Both the position numbers and the translations under genes were made by a program. Below, piece by piece: positions 14,365 through 22,714 of a DNA stretch of 25,586 nt (position 1 is the stretch's first letter; every line of letters starts with the position of its first letter). A model generated the notes under the pieces. The model saw only the letters and a program-made list of their open reading frames with translations. It made no database searches and had not been told where the DNA came from. Origin of the DNA: an uncultured Proteiniphilum sp. (lineage in GTDB: Bacteria > Bacteroidota > Bacteroidia > Bacteroidales > Dysgonomonadaceae); contig NZ_CALNAT010000168.1 of assembly GCF_937873925.1 (NCBI RefSeq), positions 1 through 25,586 on the forward strand, read 5' to 3'.

Positions 14365-15420
14365 ATGCAGCAAATCATCAAAAGCGATCATCTTACAACC
14401 GATGTGGAGAAAGCGATTCAAAACATCCGACACGACAAACTATTTATTCTCACAGACGAAAATACACACACTCATTGCCTTCCCCTGCTTGCAGAGACCC
14501 CTTTGTTGCGGGAAGCTAAGGAAATTGTGATTCCTGCCGGTGATACCAACAAAACGATTGAAAACCTGAGCAGAGTATGGCAACTCCTCACCGAGAACGG
14601 CGCCACACGCCATTCATTGCTATTGAACCTGGGAGGGGGCATGGTCACCGATTTGGGTGGATTTGCCGCAGCTACCTTCAAACGGGGTATCAGCTATATC
14701 AATATTTCCACCACACTGCTCGGAGCGGTCGATGCGGCCGTAGGCGGAAAGACCGGCATCAATTTCGAGGGATATAAGAATGAGATCGGCGCCTTTTACC
14801 CTTCCGAATCTGTGATCATTTCTTCCGATTTTTTCCATACGCTCAATCAGGCAGCTATTTTGTCGGGATATGCGGAGATGATCAAGCATGCGTTGATCCA
14901 CTCCACCGCAGAATGGGAAGAGATCCTGACCTATTCTTTCGATGAGGCCGATTATTCAAAACTGAACGAACTGGTTTTCCGTTCGGTGAAGATCAAACAG
15001 GATATTGTGGAAAAAGATCCCTACGAGAAAAATATCCGGAAAGCATTGAATTTCGGGCACACTACAGCCCACGCTTTCGAGAGTTTTGCCATGACCAAAG
15101 AGAGACCCGTTCCTCACGGTTATGCCGTGGCATGGGGAATGATTGTTGAGCTCTGGTTATCTCATCGGCTTTGCGGCTTCCCGAAAGAGCAACTGCAAAG
15201 GACTGTCCGTTTTATCCGGGATAACTACGGTGCTTTCCCCCTCTCGTGCGACCATTATGAAACGTTGTACGAAATAGCCCGGCATGACAAAAAAAATATA
15301 GGCGACATTATCCATTTCACCCTGTTGGGCAATATTGGAGATGTACGGATCGACCAGACGACCGACAAGGAACTGCTATTCGAAGCATTCGATTTTTACA
15401 GGGATTCGGTAGGGTTGTAA
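14365..15420 (+). CDS. aroB: 3-dehydroquinate synthase
   Basis: AroB converts DAHP to 3-dehydroquinate in the second step of the shikimate pathway, in the cytoplasm with NAD and a divalent metal. The 351-residue protein shows the NAD-binding segment GGGMVTDLGGF (90-100), the GGKTGIN motif (127-133), KNEIGAFY (138-145), the metal-region sequence SGYAEMIKHALI, and NFGHTTAHAFE (229-239). Length is normal. It starts 22 bases after the GH3-fusion stop, so co-transcription is likely, although the two functions are not obviously linked. It is the last gene before the carbohydrate locus, and base composition looks more A/T-rich after it. Confidence 0.95.
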   Translation: MQQIIKSDHLTTDVEKAIQNIRHDKLFILTDENTHTHCLPLLAETPLLREAKEIVIPAGDTNKTIENLSRVWQLLTENGATRHSLLLNLGGGMVTDLGGFAAATFKRGISYINISTTLLGAVDAAVGGKTGINFEGYKNEIGAFYPSESVIISSDFFHTLNQAAILSGYAEMIKHALIHSTAEWEEILTYSFDEADYSKLNELVFRSVKIKQDIVEKDPYEKNIRKALNFGHTTAHAFESFAMTKERPVPHGYAVAWGMIVELWLSHRLCGFPKEQLQRTVRFIRDNYGAFPLSCDHYETLYEIARHDKKNIGDIIHFTLLGNIGDVRIDQTTDKELLFEAFDFYRDSVGL

Positions 15421-15539
15421 TGACTTCGTTGTCCGGATATTTTCGTCCTGCCATTTTTCGGGACAAATGAAATACTATTACTGAAAAAATAACCATGAAC
15501 AATACAGGATATTGTCCCTCCGCAGTATTTGCAATATAT

Positions 15540-15560
15540 CATTCCGGAAATCCCGGAATG
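15540..15560. repeat. Perfect 8-bp inverted repeat between aroB and the ECF sigma gene
   Basis: CATTCCGG and CCGGAATG flank the 5-base centre AAATC. No T-run follows on either strand, so it is not a clear terminator; an operator or an RNA hairpin is possible. The rest of the 282-base gap holds the candidate promoters listed separately and nothing else I can support. Confidence 0.5.
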
Positions 15561-15591
15561 ACCCTGCACGCAAAAAATGTTAAAGATAAAT

Positions 15592-15623
15592 TTTAAATAA
15601 TACTTTTCATAAGTATTCGTGTT
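15592..15623 (+). promoter_or_regulatory. Candidate ECF-sigma promoter upstream of the sigma gene
   Basis: TTTAAATAATACTTTT (15592-15607) is followed by GTGTT at 15619-15623. The same 16-mer, with GTGTT at exactly the same distance, occurs before fecR at 16233-16264. The intervening bases differ. This two-block layout with fixed spacing is what a -35/-10 pair looks like, and the position before both the sigma and anti-sigma genes suggests autoregulation (inference). Confidence 0.6.
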
Positions 15624-15674
15624 TCCTTTTACATGGCTTCTGCTCATTTAGCTTAATGGAATAGTTCCATACGA

Positions 15675-15682
15675 TACCTTTG
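15675..15682 (+). promoter_or_regulatory. Possible housekeeping -7 box for the ECF sigma gene
   Basis: TACCTTTG fits TAnnTTTG and lies 20 bases before the sigma-factor start. No good -33 box is seen. It could give basal expression beside the candidate ECF promoter further upstream. Confidence 0.4.
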
Positions 15683-15702
15683 AAAATAAATAGTTTGATC
15701 GT

Positions 15703-16224
15703 ATGAAAAACGAAGAGAACAGGTTGATAAAAAAATTAAAGGCTGGTGATGAAGAAATCTTTAAAAGGTTATTCTATCTCTATAGTGACAGACTTTTCAT
15801 CTGGGCTTATAAGATAACCTGCGATTCCTTGGCATCGGCAGATATCGTACAGGATTTTTTTGTCCGTTGTTGGGAAAAGAGGGATATACTGCCTAACAAT
15901 TGTTCTTTTAAAGCCTATGCTTATAAATCCGTTTACAACGCATCCTTAAATTATCTCCGGGATAATAAACGTTTTGTGCATGGTTATGAAATTACAATAG
16001 ATCTGATTGACGACGATGTACGCGATGAAGATATTGAAGAATTAAAAAGGTTGCTCCTGAAGGCCATTGACGAATTACCCGACAGATGTAAAAAAATATT
16101 TGTTATGACGACCCTGGAGAAGAAAAAATACGCTGAAGTTGCCGACTTATTGGGTATATCCGTCAACACTGTTAAAGTACAGGTATCTAAAGCTTATCGG
16201 ATTTTAAAAGAAAAAATAGGATAA
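15703..16224 (+). CDS. RNA polymerase ECF-type sigma factor (Bacteroidetes FecI-like)
   Basis: The 173-residue protein has the two-domain ECF layout. Region 2 lies at about residues 20-90 (LFYLYSDRLFIWAYKIT, ADIVQDFFVRCWEKRD). Region 4 lies at about 115-170, with a helix-turn-helix in EVADLLGISVNTVKVQVSKA. There is no region 3, and the length is normal. It is followed after 62 bases by its likely anti-sigma factor FecR, then by the STN-domain SusC-like transporter, the standard trans-envelope signalling set. Release from FecR upon substrate binding should switch on the downstream locus. An element repeated before fecR suggests it activates both genes. Confidence 0.93.
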   Translation: MKNEENRLIKKLKAGDEEIFKRLFYLYSDRLFIWAYKITCDSLASADIVQDFFVRCWEKRDILPNNCSFKAYAYKSVYNASLNYLRDNKRFVHGYEITIDLIDDDVRDEDIEELKRLLLKAIDELPDRCKKIFVMTTLEKKKYAEVADLLGISVNTVKVQVSKAYRILKEKIG

Positions 16225-16232
16225 AGATCCGG

Positions 16233-16264
16233 TTTAAATAATACTTTTTCAAAATCGTTGTGTT
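16233..16264 (+). promoter_or_regulatory. Candidate ECF-sigma promoter upstream of fecR
   Basis: This is the second copy of TTTAAATAATACTTTT (16233-16248), with GTGTT at 16260-16264, the same 27-base offset as in the copy before the sigma gene. Transcription would start about 10 bases later, shortly before the fecR start. No equally good copy was found before susC. Confidence 0.6.
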
Positions 16265-16286
16265 ATCGTATAAATAAGCATCCAAT

Positions 16287-17459
16287 ATGTTGAAAATAGA
16301 AAAAAATAGTATGGATAAATGGAAACTGTTATTAAAGGTATTAAGTGAAGAGATACCTGAAGATGACAGACATTTTCAACGTTGGCTTCATGAAGATACA
16401 GAAAACAGAAAGCTTTACCGGTCATTAAAAGAGGGAAGACAAGATGAAGAACTATTTGATAAGGATAAGGTTTTCAATCATATTTCCAGTAAGCTTTATC
16501 TGAATATCGAAAGAAAAATGCCCTTGTATCAAAAAAAATGGTTCAAATACGCTATTTCTTCTGTGGCTGTCATTGCGCTATGCATAGTCGGCGGTTATTT
16601 CATTTTTCATGAAACTACAACTCCCCCCGAAAAAACAGAAAAAAACATTTTTGATCCGGGTTCCAAAAAAGCATATCTCCTTTCAATGAAAGGTGAAAAG
16701 ATCGACTTGTCCGAATCTTTTGAAGTAAAAAAAGAGGATGGTATAATCATTTCGAATAACAGCCAGGGCGTTATCAGTTTTCAAAAGACAACACCGGTCA
16801 AAAAAACAATAGAACAGCAAACGATCTATGTACCCAAAGCCGGCGAATATGAATTGGTACTATCAGACGGATCCAAAGTATTTCTCAATTCGGAATCGCA
16901 ATTAACATTTCCGTCCTACTTTGAAGGTGATACCCGCCGTGTGGAATTGTTGGGCGAGGCGTATTTTGAAGTGAAAAAAGACGTAAAGCCTTTTATTATC
17001 CAGACTCCGGATCTCGCAATAGAAGTGCTGGGCACATCATTTAATATCAATGCATACAAGACAAATCCTTATGTCAATGCCACTTTGGTAGAAGGCAGCA
17101 TCCGGGTGCATCTGCCGGAAAACCAGGAAACCTTTCTGTTAAACCCCCAACACAATTTCCGGTTGGATAAATTATCCGACGAAATATCCGTTCAGCAGGT
17201 AAATACGGATGTGTATACTGCCTGGGTAAAAGGAGAGTTCGTATTCAGAAACCAGCCTTTAACCGAAATATTTGCCCAATTGGAAAGATGGTATGATTTC
17301 AGGATCATATATGAAAGTTCGGATATAGGAAAAATGCGGTTTACCGGAAGCGCCGAGAAAGTAAGACCTCTTAATTATTTATTGGATCAGATACAGGCGG
17401 TTACAGACATTCAATACAGATCCGAAGGAGATAAAATAATCCTGTACAAAATAATATAG
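16287..17459 (+). CDS. FecR-family anti-sigma factor
   Basis: The 390-residue protein has a cytoplasmic N-terminal helical domain (about 10-80) expected to bind the ECF sigma factor, one membrane helix (about 87-107, AISSVAVIALCIVGGYFIF), and a periplasmic FecR domain (about 185-280). The FecR domain shows LSDGSKVFLNSESQLTFP, VELLGEAYFEV and LGTSFNINAY. A C-terminal DUF4974 domain (about 320-388, LTEIFAQLERWYDF) should meet the STN domain of the transporter. It lies between the sigma gene and susC on the same strand. An in-frame ATG at 16311 (MDKWKLLLKV) would also fit family N-termini and would leave a longer leader from the candidate promoter at 16233-16264. Confidence 0.93.
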   Translation: MLKIEKNSMDKWKLLLKVLSEEIPEDDRHFQRWLHEDTENRKLYRSLKEGRQDEELFDKDKVFNHISSKLYLNIERKMPLYQKKWFKYAISSVAVIALCIVGGYFIFHETTTPPEKTEKNIFDPGSKKAYLLSMKGEKIDLSESFEVKKEDGIIISNNSQGVISFQKTTPVKKTIEQQTIYVPKAGEYELVLSDGSKVFLNSESQLTFPSYFEGDTRRVELLGEAYFEVKKDVKPFIIQTPDLAIEVLGTSFNINAYKTNPYVNATLVEGSIRVHLPENQETFLLNPQHNFRLDKLSDEISVQQVNTDVYTAWVKGEFVFRNQPLTEIFAQLERWYDFRIIYESSDIGKMRFTGSAEKVRPLNYLLDQIQAVTDIQYRSEGDKIILYKII

Positions 17460-17494
17460 AAGGCTGCCCGATTTTAGGCCTTTCGGGCAGCCTT
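17460..17494 (+). terminator. Strong hairpin between fecR and susC, possible terminator or attenuator
   Basis: A perfect 11-bp stem (AAGGCTGCCCG with CGGGCAGCCTT) encloses a 13-base loop and starts directly after the fecR stop. The following bases, AATGCATTAAAAAAAC, are poor in T, so termination may be partial. It could set a lower sigma/FecR level relative to the transporter. An imperfect box TACCTTTT at 17514-17521 might start a separate susC transcript. Confidence 0.55.
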
Positions 17495-17563
17495 AATGCA
17501 TTAAAAAAACTGTTACCTTTTTAAAATTTATCAATCAACAATTCATTTAAAGCGCTCAAATTT

Positions 17564-20500
17564 ATGAAAAAAAAGAGACTTAAACAACAATTCCCCCTGC
17601 GGGAATTAAAGAAACTGTTTTGCATCATGAAATTGGTTTTTTTCTTTTTGCTGTTGAGTTCCAATTTAGTGTGGGCCGGGCAGAGCTACGCCCAGATTAC
17701 ATCGTTAGATCTGGATCTCAGGAATGTGAAACTGGAAGAAGTCTTCGACGCTATTCGCCGACAAAGCGAATTTGAATTCTTCTATAACAACGATCAGGTA
17801 AACACATCGGTAAAAGTGAGTGTCAAAGCAAAAAATGCAGACATTAAAACGGTACTGGAGCAAGCGCTTCCCGCTATCTATGAATACAAGATCAACGATC
17901 GGTATATTCTGATCAATAAACGGAAAGAAGTTACCCCTGCGTTATCACCTCAACCTCAACAACAAACAAAAAAAATAATTACCGGGAAAATTACCGATAA
18001 AAACGGAGAATCCATCATCGGAGGTAATATCCTCGAGGTAGGTACCACAAACGGGACAGTTACGGATATCGAAGGTAACTTTGAATTGAAAGTCCCACAG
18101 TATCCGGTAACAATCAAAATCTCTTATATAGGTTTTGACGACCTGGAACTTATGGTTACCGGTAAAGAATCCCAACCGCTTTTGATAGTTCTTACTGAAA
18201 GTCAAACCTATTTGGAGGAGATCGTAGTCGTAGGTATGAACAACCGTCAAACGAGACGTTCGATTACTGGTGCGGTTTCTACCATCCAAACCAAAGAGCT
18301 TATCCAAAGCCCGGTAGCCAATATCAGTAATGCCCTTGCCGGCAAGCTACCGGGACTGATCACTGTCCAAAGTTCAGGAGAACCTGGAGCAGACGCTGCA
18401 AACCTATATGTACGTGGCCTTGGCACATACGGTTCAAGCGCACCTCTTGTCGTTATTGACGGGCTTCCACGCAACAAAGCCGACCTAGACATGTTGGATC
18501 CCAATGAAATTGAGTCTATCACCATTTTGAAGGATGCTTCCTCCTCCTCTCTTTATGGGATTCAGGGAGCAAATGGGGTAGTTGTCGTTACAACAAGGCG
18601 TGGAGGAGGGAGTGATGACAAGATCAGAATATCTTTCACTCTTCAACAAGCAGTACAACAACCGATCCGTCTCCCAAAGACATTGAGTTCTTATGAACAG
18701 GCCCTATATAACAGGACTGTTGATTATAACGACGGACAGCCTATGCGTTACACCGATGAAGTGCTGGATAAAATTAAATCCGGTTCCGATCCGTATCTGT
18801 ATCCCAATACGAATTGGTTCGATGTGGTCCTGAGAGATTATTCGCAGCAACAGCAATATAATGTGAATATCTCAGGATCAGCCGGAAAAGATCATAAAGT
18901 TAATTATTTTATTTCCGGAAGTTACATCAATCAAGGTACATTATTAAATCATGAAGATATTTTTAAATCCAATTATGGTGTTAGCTCTAAATATGAAAGA
19001 TACAATTTTCGGTCGAATGTTGATGTGAAAGCGACTAAAATGCTCGATATCCGTATTGATCTTGCAGGTCGTCTGGAGACAAGAATAGGGCCAAGTGAAA
19101 GTTTCACTCATGTGTTCAATGTCATCACCTCCCGGCTTCCGGGTTCACAAGCAATATGGAATCCTAACGGAACTTTAGCCGCCGGTAGTTTACTTGAAAT
19201 ACCCTATCAGAACAATCCATACGGAGTCATCACTCAGAGTGGTTATTACAACAACGGTACCAATGTGATGTCTGGTACACTTTCGGCTAAGCATGCACTC
19301 GATTTTATTACACAGGGACTTAGTGTTCAAGGGTTTTTCAGTTTTGAAAACAATAGTAGTCTGAATCGCATCTGGAGACAGACTTTCGAACAGTTCTGGT
19401 ATCGGGGACCTGATGAGGAAGGGGAAGCCATCTATCAGGATTACTCCACGAAGGGGCGTCTTGCTGCAAGTACCGGGTCGAGTGTTTCCAGGTTTACCTA
19501 TACTGATTTGCGTTTAAACTACGACAGAGAATTCGGAAAACATCAGGTCAGTGGTCAATTATTGGGTAACCGTACACTCAAAAATATTCAAAGCTCTGAA
19601 TATATGTATGCATACCAGGGACTTAGCGCCAGAATCACCTATAACAATGCTCACAGATACTTTGCTGAATTCAACCTTGGATATAATGGTTCAGAAAACT
19701 TTCCTCCGGGACGTAGATACGGACTATTTCCTGCTTTCTCTGCCGGTTGGGTCATCAGTGATGAACCATGGTTCAATTCACTTGACCGGATAAAAATAAT
19801 CAAACTGAGAGGTTCTTATGGAGTAGTAGGAAATGACCTGATTGGAGGCCAGCGTTTTCTGTATATAACTGAGTTTGGACCTGGTGGAGGACTTGGTTCT
19901 ATATTCCCTTCAGGTTATTATTTCGGCACAACTAACGGAGGTACATTGTCAGCCGGAGGACATAACGAAACAAAAGTCGGTAATACTTTTGTCACATGGG
20001 AAAAAGCAAAAAAAATGAATGTCGGAATTGATATTTCTCTTTTCCAGGGCAATACCCTCAACTTCACTGTAGATTATTTCCGTGAGCACCGTGACAATAT
20101 TCTTACCGAAGCTGGGAGTGTCCCCGATTTCATCGGTATATTAAATGTGGCTCCGCGAAATTCCGGAAAAGTATTTAACCATGGTTTTGAAGTAGAAATG
20201 CGTATTAACAAGCAATTGACACGGGATTTCTCATTCTTCACGAATATACAGGGAACATTTGCCAAAAATAAGGTACTTGAAAATGATCAGCCTACACCAG
20301 AATTTGACTATCAGGACCTTCGTGGTTATGAGATAGGGTATTCCCTCGGTTATCATGCAATAGGTTTCTTCAAGGATCAGGCTGATATTGACAATAGTCC
20401 TGTTCAAAACTTCGGGCCTGTTATTCCGGGTGACATTAAATACTTTGATAAAAACGATGATGGTATTATCGATCCTTCAGACCGTGTTCCTATTAAAAGT

Positions 20501-20956
20501 TTTTCAGTTCCTACATTTACAGGAGGATTATCAATCGGTATCAATTTTCGTCATTTTGACTTTAGTATGATGTTCAACGGTTCATTGGGAGGAACTGCCC
20601 GCCTATGGGCTTATCCAAGTAGTATTATTAACCTGCAGAGATGGAGTGAATCCAATAAAGAAAATGCTTTACTTCCTGTACCACACACTACTGCAAACAA
20701 CACTGTGCTCTCGGATCAGAATCTGATGAAAACTGATTATCTGAAACTTCGAAATCTTGAATTTGGTTACACACTCCCGGCTTCTCTACTGGAGAAGATA
20801 CGTGTGCCGAATGCCAGGGTGTATATTAATGCCCAAAACGTGGCGGTATGGGACAGGATGTGGTTAAAGGACAGGGACCCTGAATCAGCAGGTTCCGGCA
20901 CCCTTCCCTATCCCATACAAAGAGTTTTTAATTTAGGACTTCGCTTTGACATATAG
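17564..20956 (+). CDS. SusC-like TonB-dependent outer-membrane transporter with STN signalling domain
   Basis: The 1130-residue protein has a signal peptide ending near residue 43 (VWAGQSYA). An STN domain (about 47-103, LRNVKLEEVFDAIRRQSEF) signals to FecR-type anti-sigma factors. A carboxypeptidase-regulatory-like domain (about 138-212) follows, then the conserved EEIVVVG segment (218-224), the plug (about 225-345, IQTKELIQSPVANISNALAG, YVRGLGTYGSSAPLVVIDGL) and a beta-barrel ending in an aromatic-rich strand (VFNLGLRFDI). It imports glycan fragments across the outer membrane using TonB energy, with the SusD-like protein as lid. Length is normal. Together with the sigma and FecR genes it forms a substrate-sensing circuit. 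The substrate cannot be told from sequence alone. Confidence 0.95.
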   Translation: MKKKRLKQQFPLRELKKLFCIMKLVFFFLLLSSNLVWAGQSYAQITSLDLDLRNVKLEEVFDAIRRQSEFEFFYNNDQVNTSVKVSVKAKNADIKTVLEQALPAIYEYKINDRYILINKRKEVTPALSPQPQQQTKKIITGKITDKNGESIIGGNILEVGTTNGTVTDIEGNFELKVPQYPVTIKISYIGFDDLELMVTGKESQPLLIVLTESQTYLEEIVVVGMNNRQTRRSITGAVSTIQTKELIQSPVANISNALAGKLPGLITVQSSGEPGADAANLYVRGLGTYGSSAPLVVIDGLPRNKADLDMLDPNEIESITILKDASSSSLYGIQGANGVVVVTTRRGGGSDDKIRISFTLQQAVQQPIRLPKTLSSYEQALYNRTVDYNDGQPMRYTDEVLDKIKSGSDPYLYPNTNWFDVVLRDYSQQQQYNVNISGSAGKDHKVNYFISGSYINQGTLLNHEDIFKSNYGVSSKYERYNFRSNVDVKATKMLDIRIDLAGRLETRIGPSESFTHVFNVITSRLPGSQAIWNPNGTLAAGSLLEIPYQNNPYGVITQSGYYNNGTNVMSGTLSAKHALDFITQGLSVQGFFSFENNSSLNRIWRQTFEQFWYRGPDEEGEAIYQDYSTKGRLAASTGSSVSRFTYTDLRLNYDREFGKHQVSGQLLGNRTLKNIQSSEYMYAYQGLSARITYNNAHRYFAEFNLGYNGSENFPPGRRYGLFPAFSAGWVISDEPWFNSLDRIKIIKLRGSYGVVGNDLIGGQRFLYITEFGPGGGLGSIFPSGYYFGTTNGGTLSAGGHNETKVGNTFVTWEKAKKMNVGIDISLFQGNTLNFTVDYFREHRDNILTEAGSVPDFIGILNVAPRNSGKVFNHGFEVEMRINKQLTRDFSFFTNIQGTFAKNKVLENDQPTPEFDYQDLRGYEIGYSLGYHAIGFFKDQADIDNSPVQNFGPVIPGDIKYFDKNDDGIIDPSDRVPIKSFSVPTFTGGLSIGINFRHFDFSMMFNGSLGGTARLWAYPSSIINLQRWSESNKENALLPVPHTTANNTVLSDQNLMKTDYLKLRNLEFGYTLPASLLEKIRVPNARVYINAQNVAVWDRMWLKDRDPESAGSGTLPYPIQRVFNLGLRFDI

Positions 20957-20980
20957 TGAAATTAACTGAAAAGAATTATT

Positions 20981-22669
20981 ATGAAACGATATATTATTAA
21001 AATAAGCCTCCTATTTCTTTTGGTTTTCTCTGCGACTTCTTGTGTAGATTTTCTTGAAAGAGCGCCAGGGGATAATATGACTGAAGAAGAACTGTTTTTA
21101 AAGATTGAAACCGCTGAACGGTACCTCAATAATGCTTATATTTATCTACCTGATTTTCAGTATAACACTGAAGATTTAACAGGTCGTTATAAACTTGGCG
21201 GCGCAACAGACGAGGTAGGTTTTCAGCAAGCGTCAGGTTACCAGACTTCTCCTTTTGATATCAATACAGGAAGCTGGAACCCTTCCCAAATGCCTCTTGA
21301 ACGAAATTGGCAGGACTATTATGGTTGCATCAGAAGGTGTAATATGTTCATCAAGAACTATGACCTGATTCCTGAGGACTTAAGTACCGGAGGGGCAAGT
21401 AACCGTAGGTCAAGGCTGCTCGGCGAAGCATATGGACTTAGAGGTTATTACTATTTCCTCCTGTTCAAACAGTGGGGAGGAGTTCCTATTATCACACAGG
21501 TGCTTGACCCGGGAAACATAGAATCAACAACGGGTATAAAAAGGGCATCAGCAGAAGAGACCCTCAGGCAGATTCTTGATGATATGGACATGGCAATTGA
21601 ACACCTTCCTCCTGGGCACGATGATGCAAATTTTGGAAGATTCACCTCTTTAATTGCGACTGTAGTAAAATCCCAGGTCAAATTATATTGGGCAAGCAAA
21701 TATTGGAATAGAAACAATGATTTAGACAGATGGAATGAAGCTGCCGAATATGCAGGCGAAGCGCTGAGAATGGCTTTGAAAAATGGCCATATCCTGTCTC
21801 TTTCATATAGTTCCCTTTTTAATAAAGCAGGCATTGAACCTGAGGTTATATGGACGAAGAATTCAGAACATTATGAATGCTTTTGGTGGGATATGTATGC
21901 TATGCCACTGGGATATAATGCATATAATGTAGACGGACCTCTTCAGGAAATTGTGGATGATTTTGAAATGAAGGCCACAGGAAAAGTTCCTGTATTAGGT
22001 TATACGGCAGATAACCAACAAATCATAGATGAAACTTCGGGATATGATCCGAAGCATCCGTGGGTAGGAAGAGATGATAGGTTCTATTCAAGTATATTGT
22101 ATCACGGTGCAATGCTCCAGGGACGTCAAATTGACATCTCAACGAATGGTAAGGATAATATAAACATCGGTTCTATCATTCGTACAAACTATTTTACCAA
22201 TAAATACCTTGATCAGAACCATAACCTTGTAACACATGCAAGTTGGACATACCGCCGTTTTGCCATAATGCGGACAGCAGAACTGTACCTGAATTATGCA
22301 GAGGCGTTGAATGAAGCGGAAGGCCCGACAAACATGGTATATGAACTCGTCAATACAATTCGTACCCGTGCAAACTGCATTGAGCTTCCTGCAGGGTTGA
22401 ACAAGGAGCAGATGCGTGAACGAATCCGTCACGAAAGAAGAGTAGAACTCGTTTTCGAGAATCATCGTTTTTGGGATGTACGCCGTTGGATGATTGCTGA
22501 AGTGGTAGATAATAAGGCAGTACACCGTGTAATGGTTGATGAGGATGGAAATATAACCTATCCGGTCTTCCAGAACAGGATATTTAATCCTGACAAACAT
22601 TACCTATTCCCAATTCCTCAGAAGGAACTTGATAAAAATAGAGCGCTCGAACAGAATCCCGGATGGTAA
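20981..22669 (+). CDS. SusD-like surface glycan-binding lipoprotein
   Basis: The 562-residue protein has a lipoprotein signal (FLLVFSATSC, Cys21). The typical SusD N-terminal region follows (FLERAPGDNMTEEELF, ERYLNNAY), with helical TPR-like parts (LGEAYGLRGYYYFLLFKQWGG). The C-terminal signature is LYLNYAEALNEAEG, VNTIRTRAN, ERIRHERRVELVFENHRFWD, and the ending is HYLFPIPQKELDKN. It starts 24 bases after the susC stop and should form the hinged lid on that transporter, capturing the glycan at the cell surface. It is in one operon with susC and the following lipoprotein. Confidence 0.95.
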   Translation: MKRYIIKISLLFLLVFSATSCVDFLERAPGDNMTEEELFLKIETAERYLNNAYIYLPDFQYNTEDLTGRYKLGGATDEVGFQQASGYQTSPFDINTGSWNPSQMPLERNWQDYYGCIRRCNMFIKNYDLIPEDLSTGGASNRRSRLLGEAYGLRGYYYFLLFKQWGGVPIITQVLDPGNIESTTGIKRASAEETLRQILDDMDMAIEHLPPGHDDANFGRFTSLIATVVKSQVKLYWASKYWNRNNDLDRWNEAAEYAGEALRMALKNGHILSLSYSSLFNKAGIEPEVIWTKNSEHYECFWWDMYAMPLGYNAYNVDGPLQEIVDDFEMKATGKVPVLGYTADNQQIIDETSGYDPKHPWVGRDDRFYSSILYHGAMLQGRQIDISTNGKDNINIGSIIRTNYFTNKYLDQNHNLVTHASWTYRRFAIMRTAELYLNYAEALNEAEGPTNMVYELVNTIRTRANCIELPAGLNKEQMRERIRHERRVELVFENHRFWDVRRWMIAEVVDNKAVHRVMVDEDGNITYPVFQNRIFNPDKHYLFPIPQKELDKNRALEQNPGW

Positions 22670-22714
22670 ATCTTGTATTCAAATAACTATTAACAACTTA
22701 TAATTCGAATCATT

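Noticed and set aside
17514..17563. A third copy of the twin ECF element before susC
   Set aside because: GTTACCTTTTTAAAATTT shares some T/A-rich letters with the element but lacks the AATAATAC block and the GTGTT at the fixed distance.
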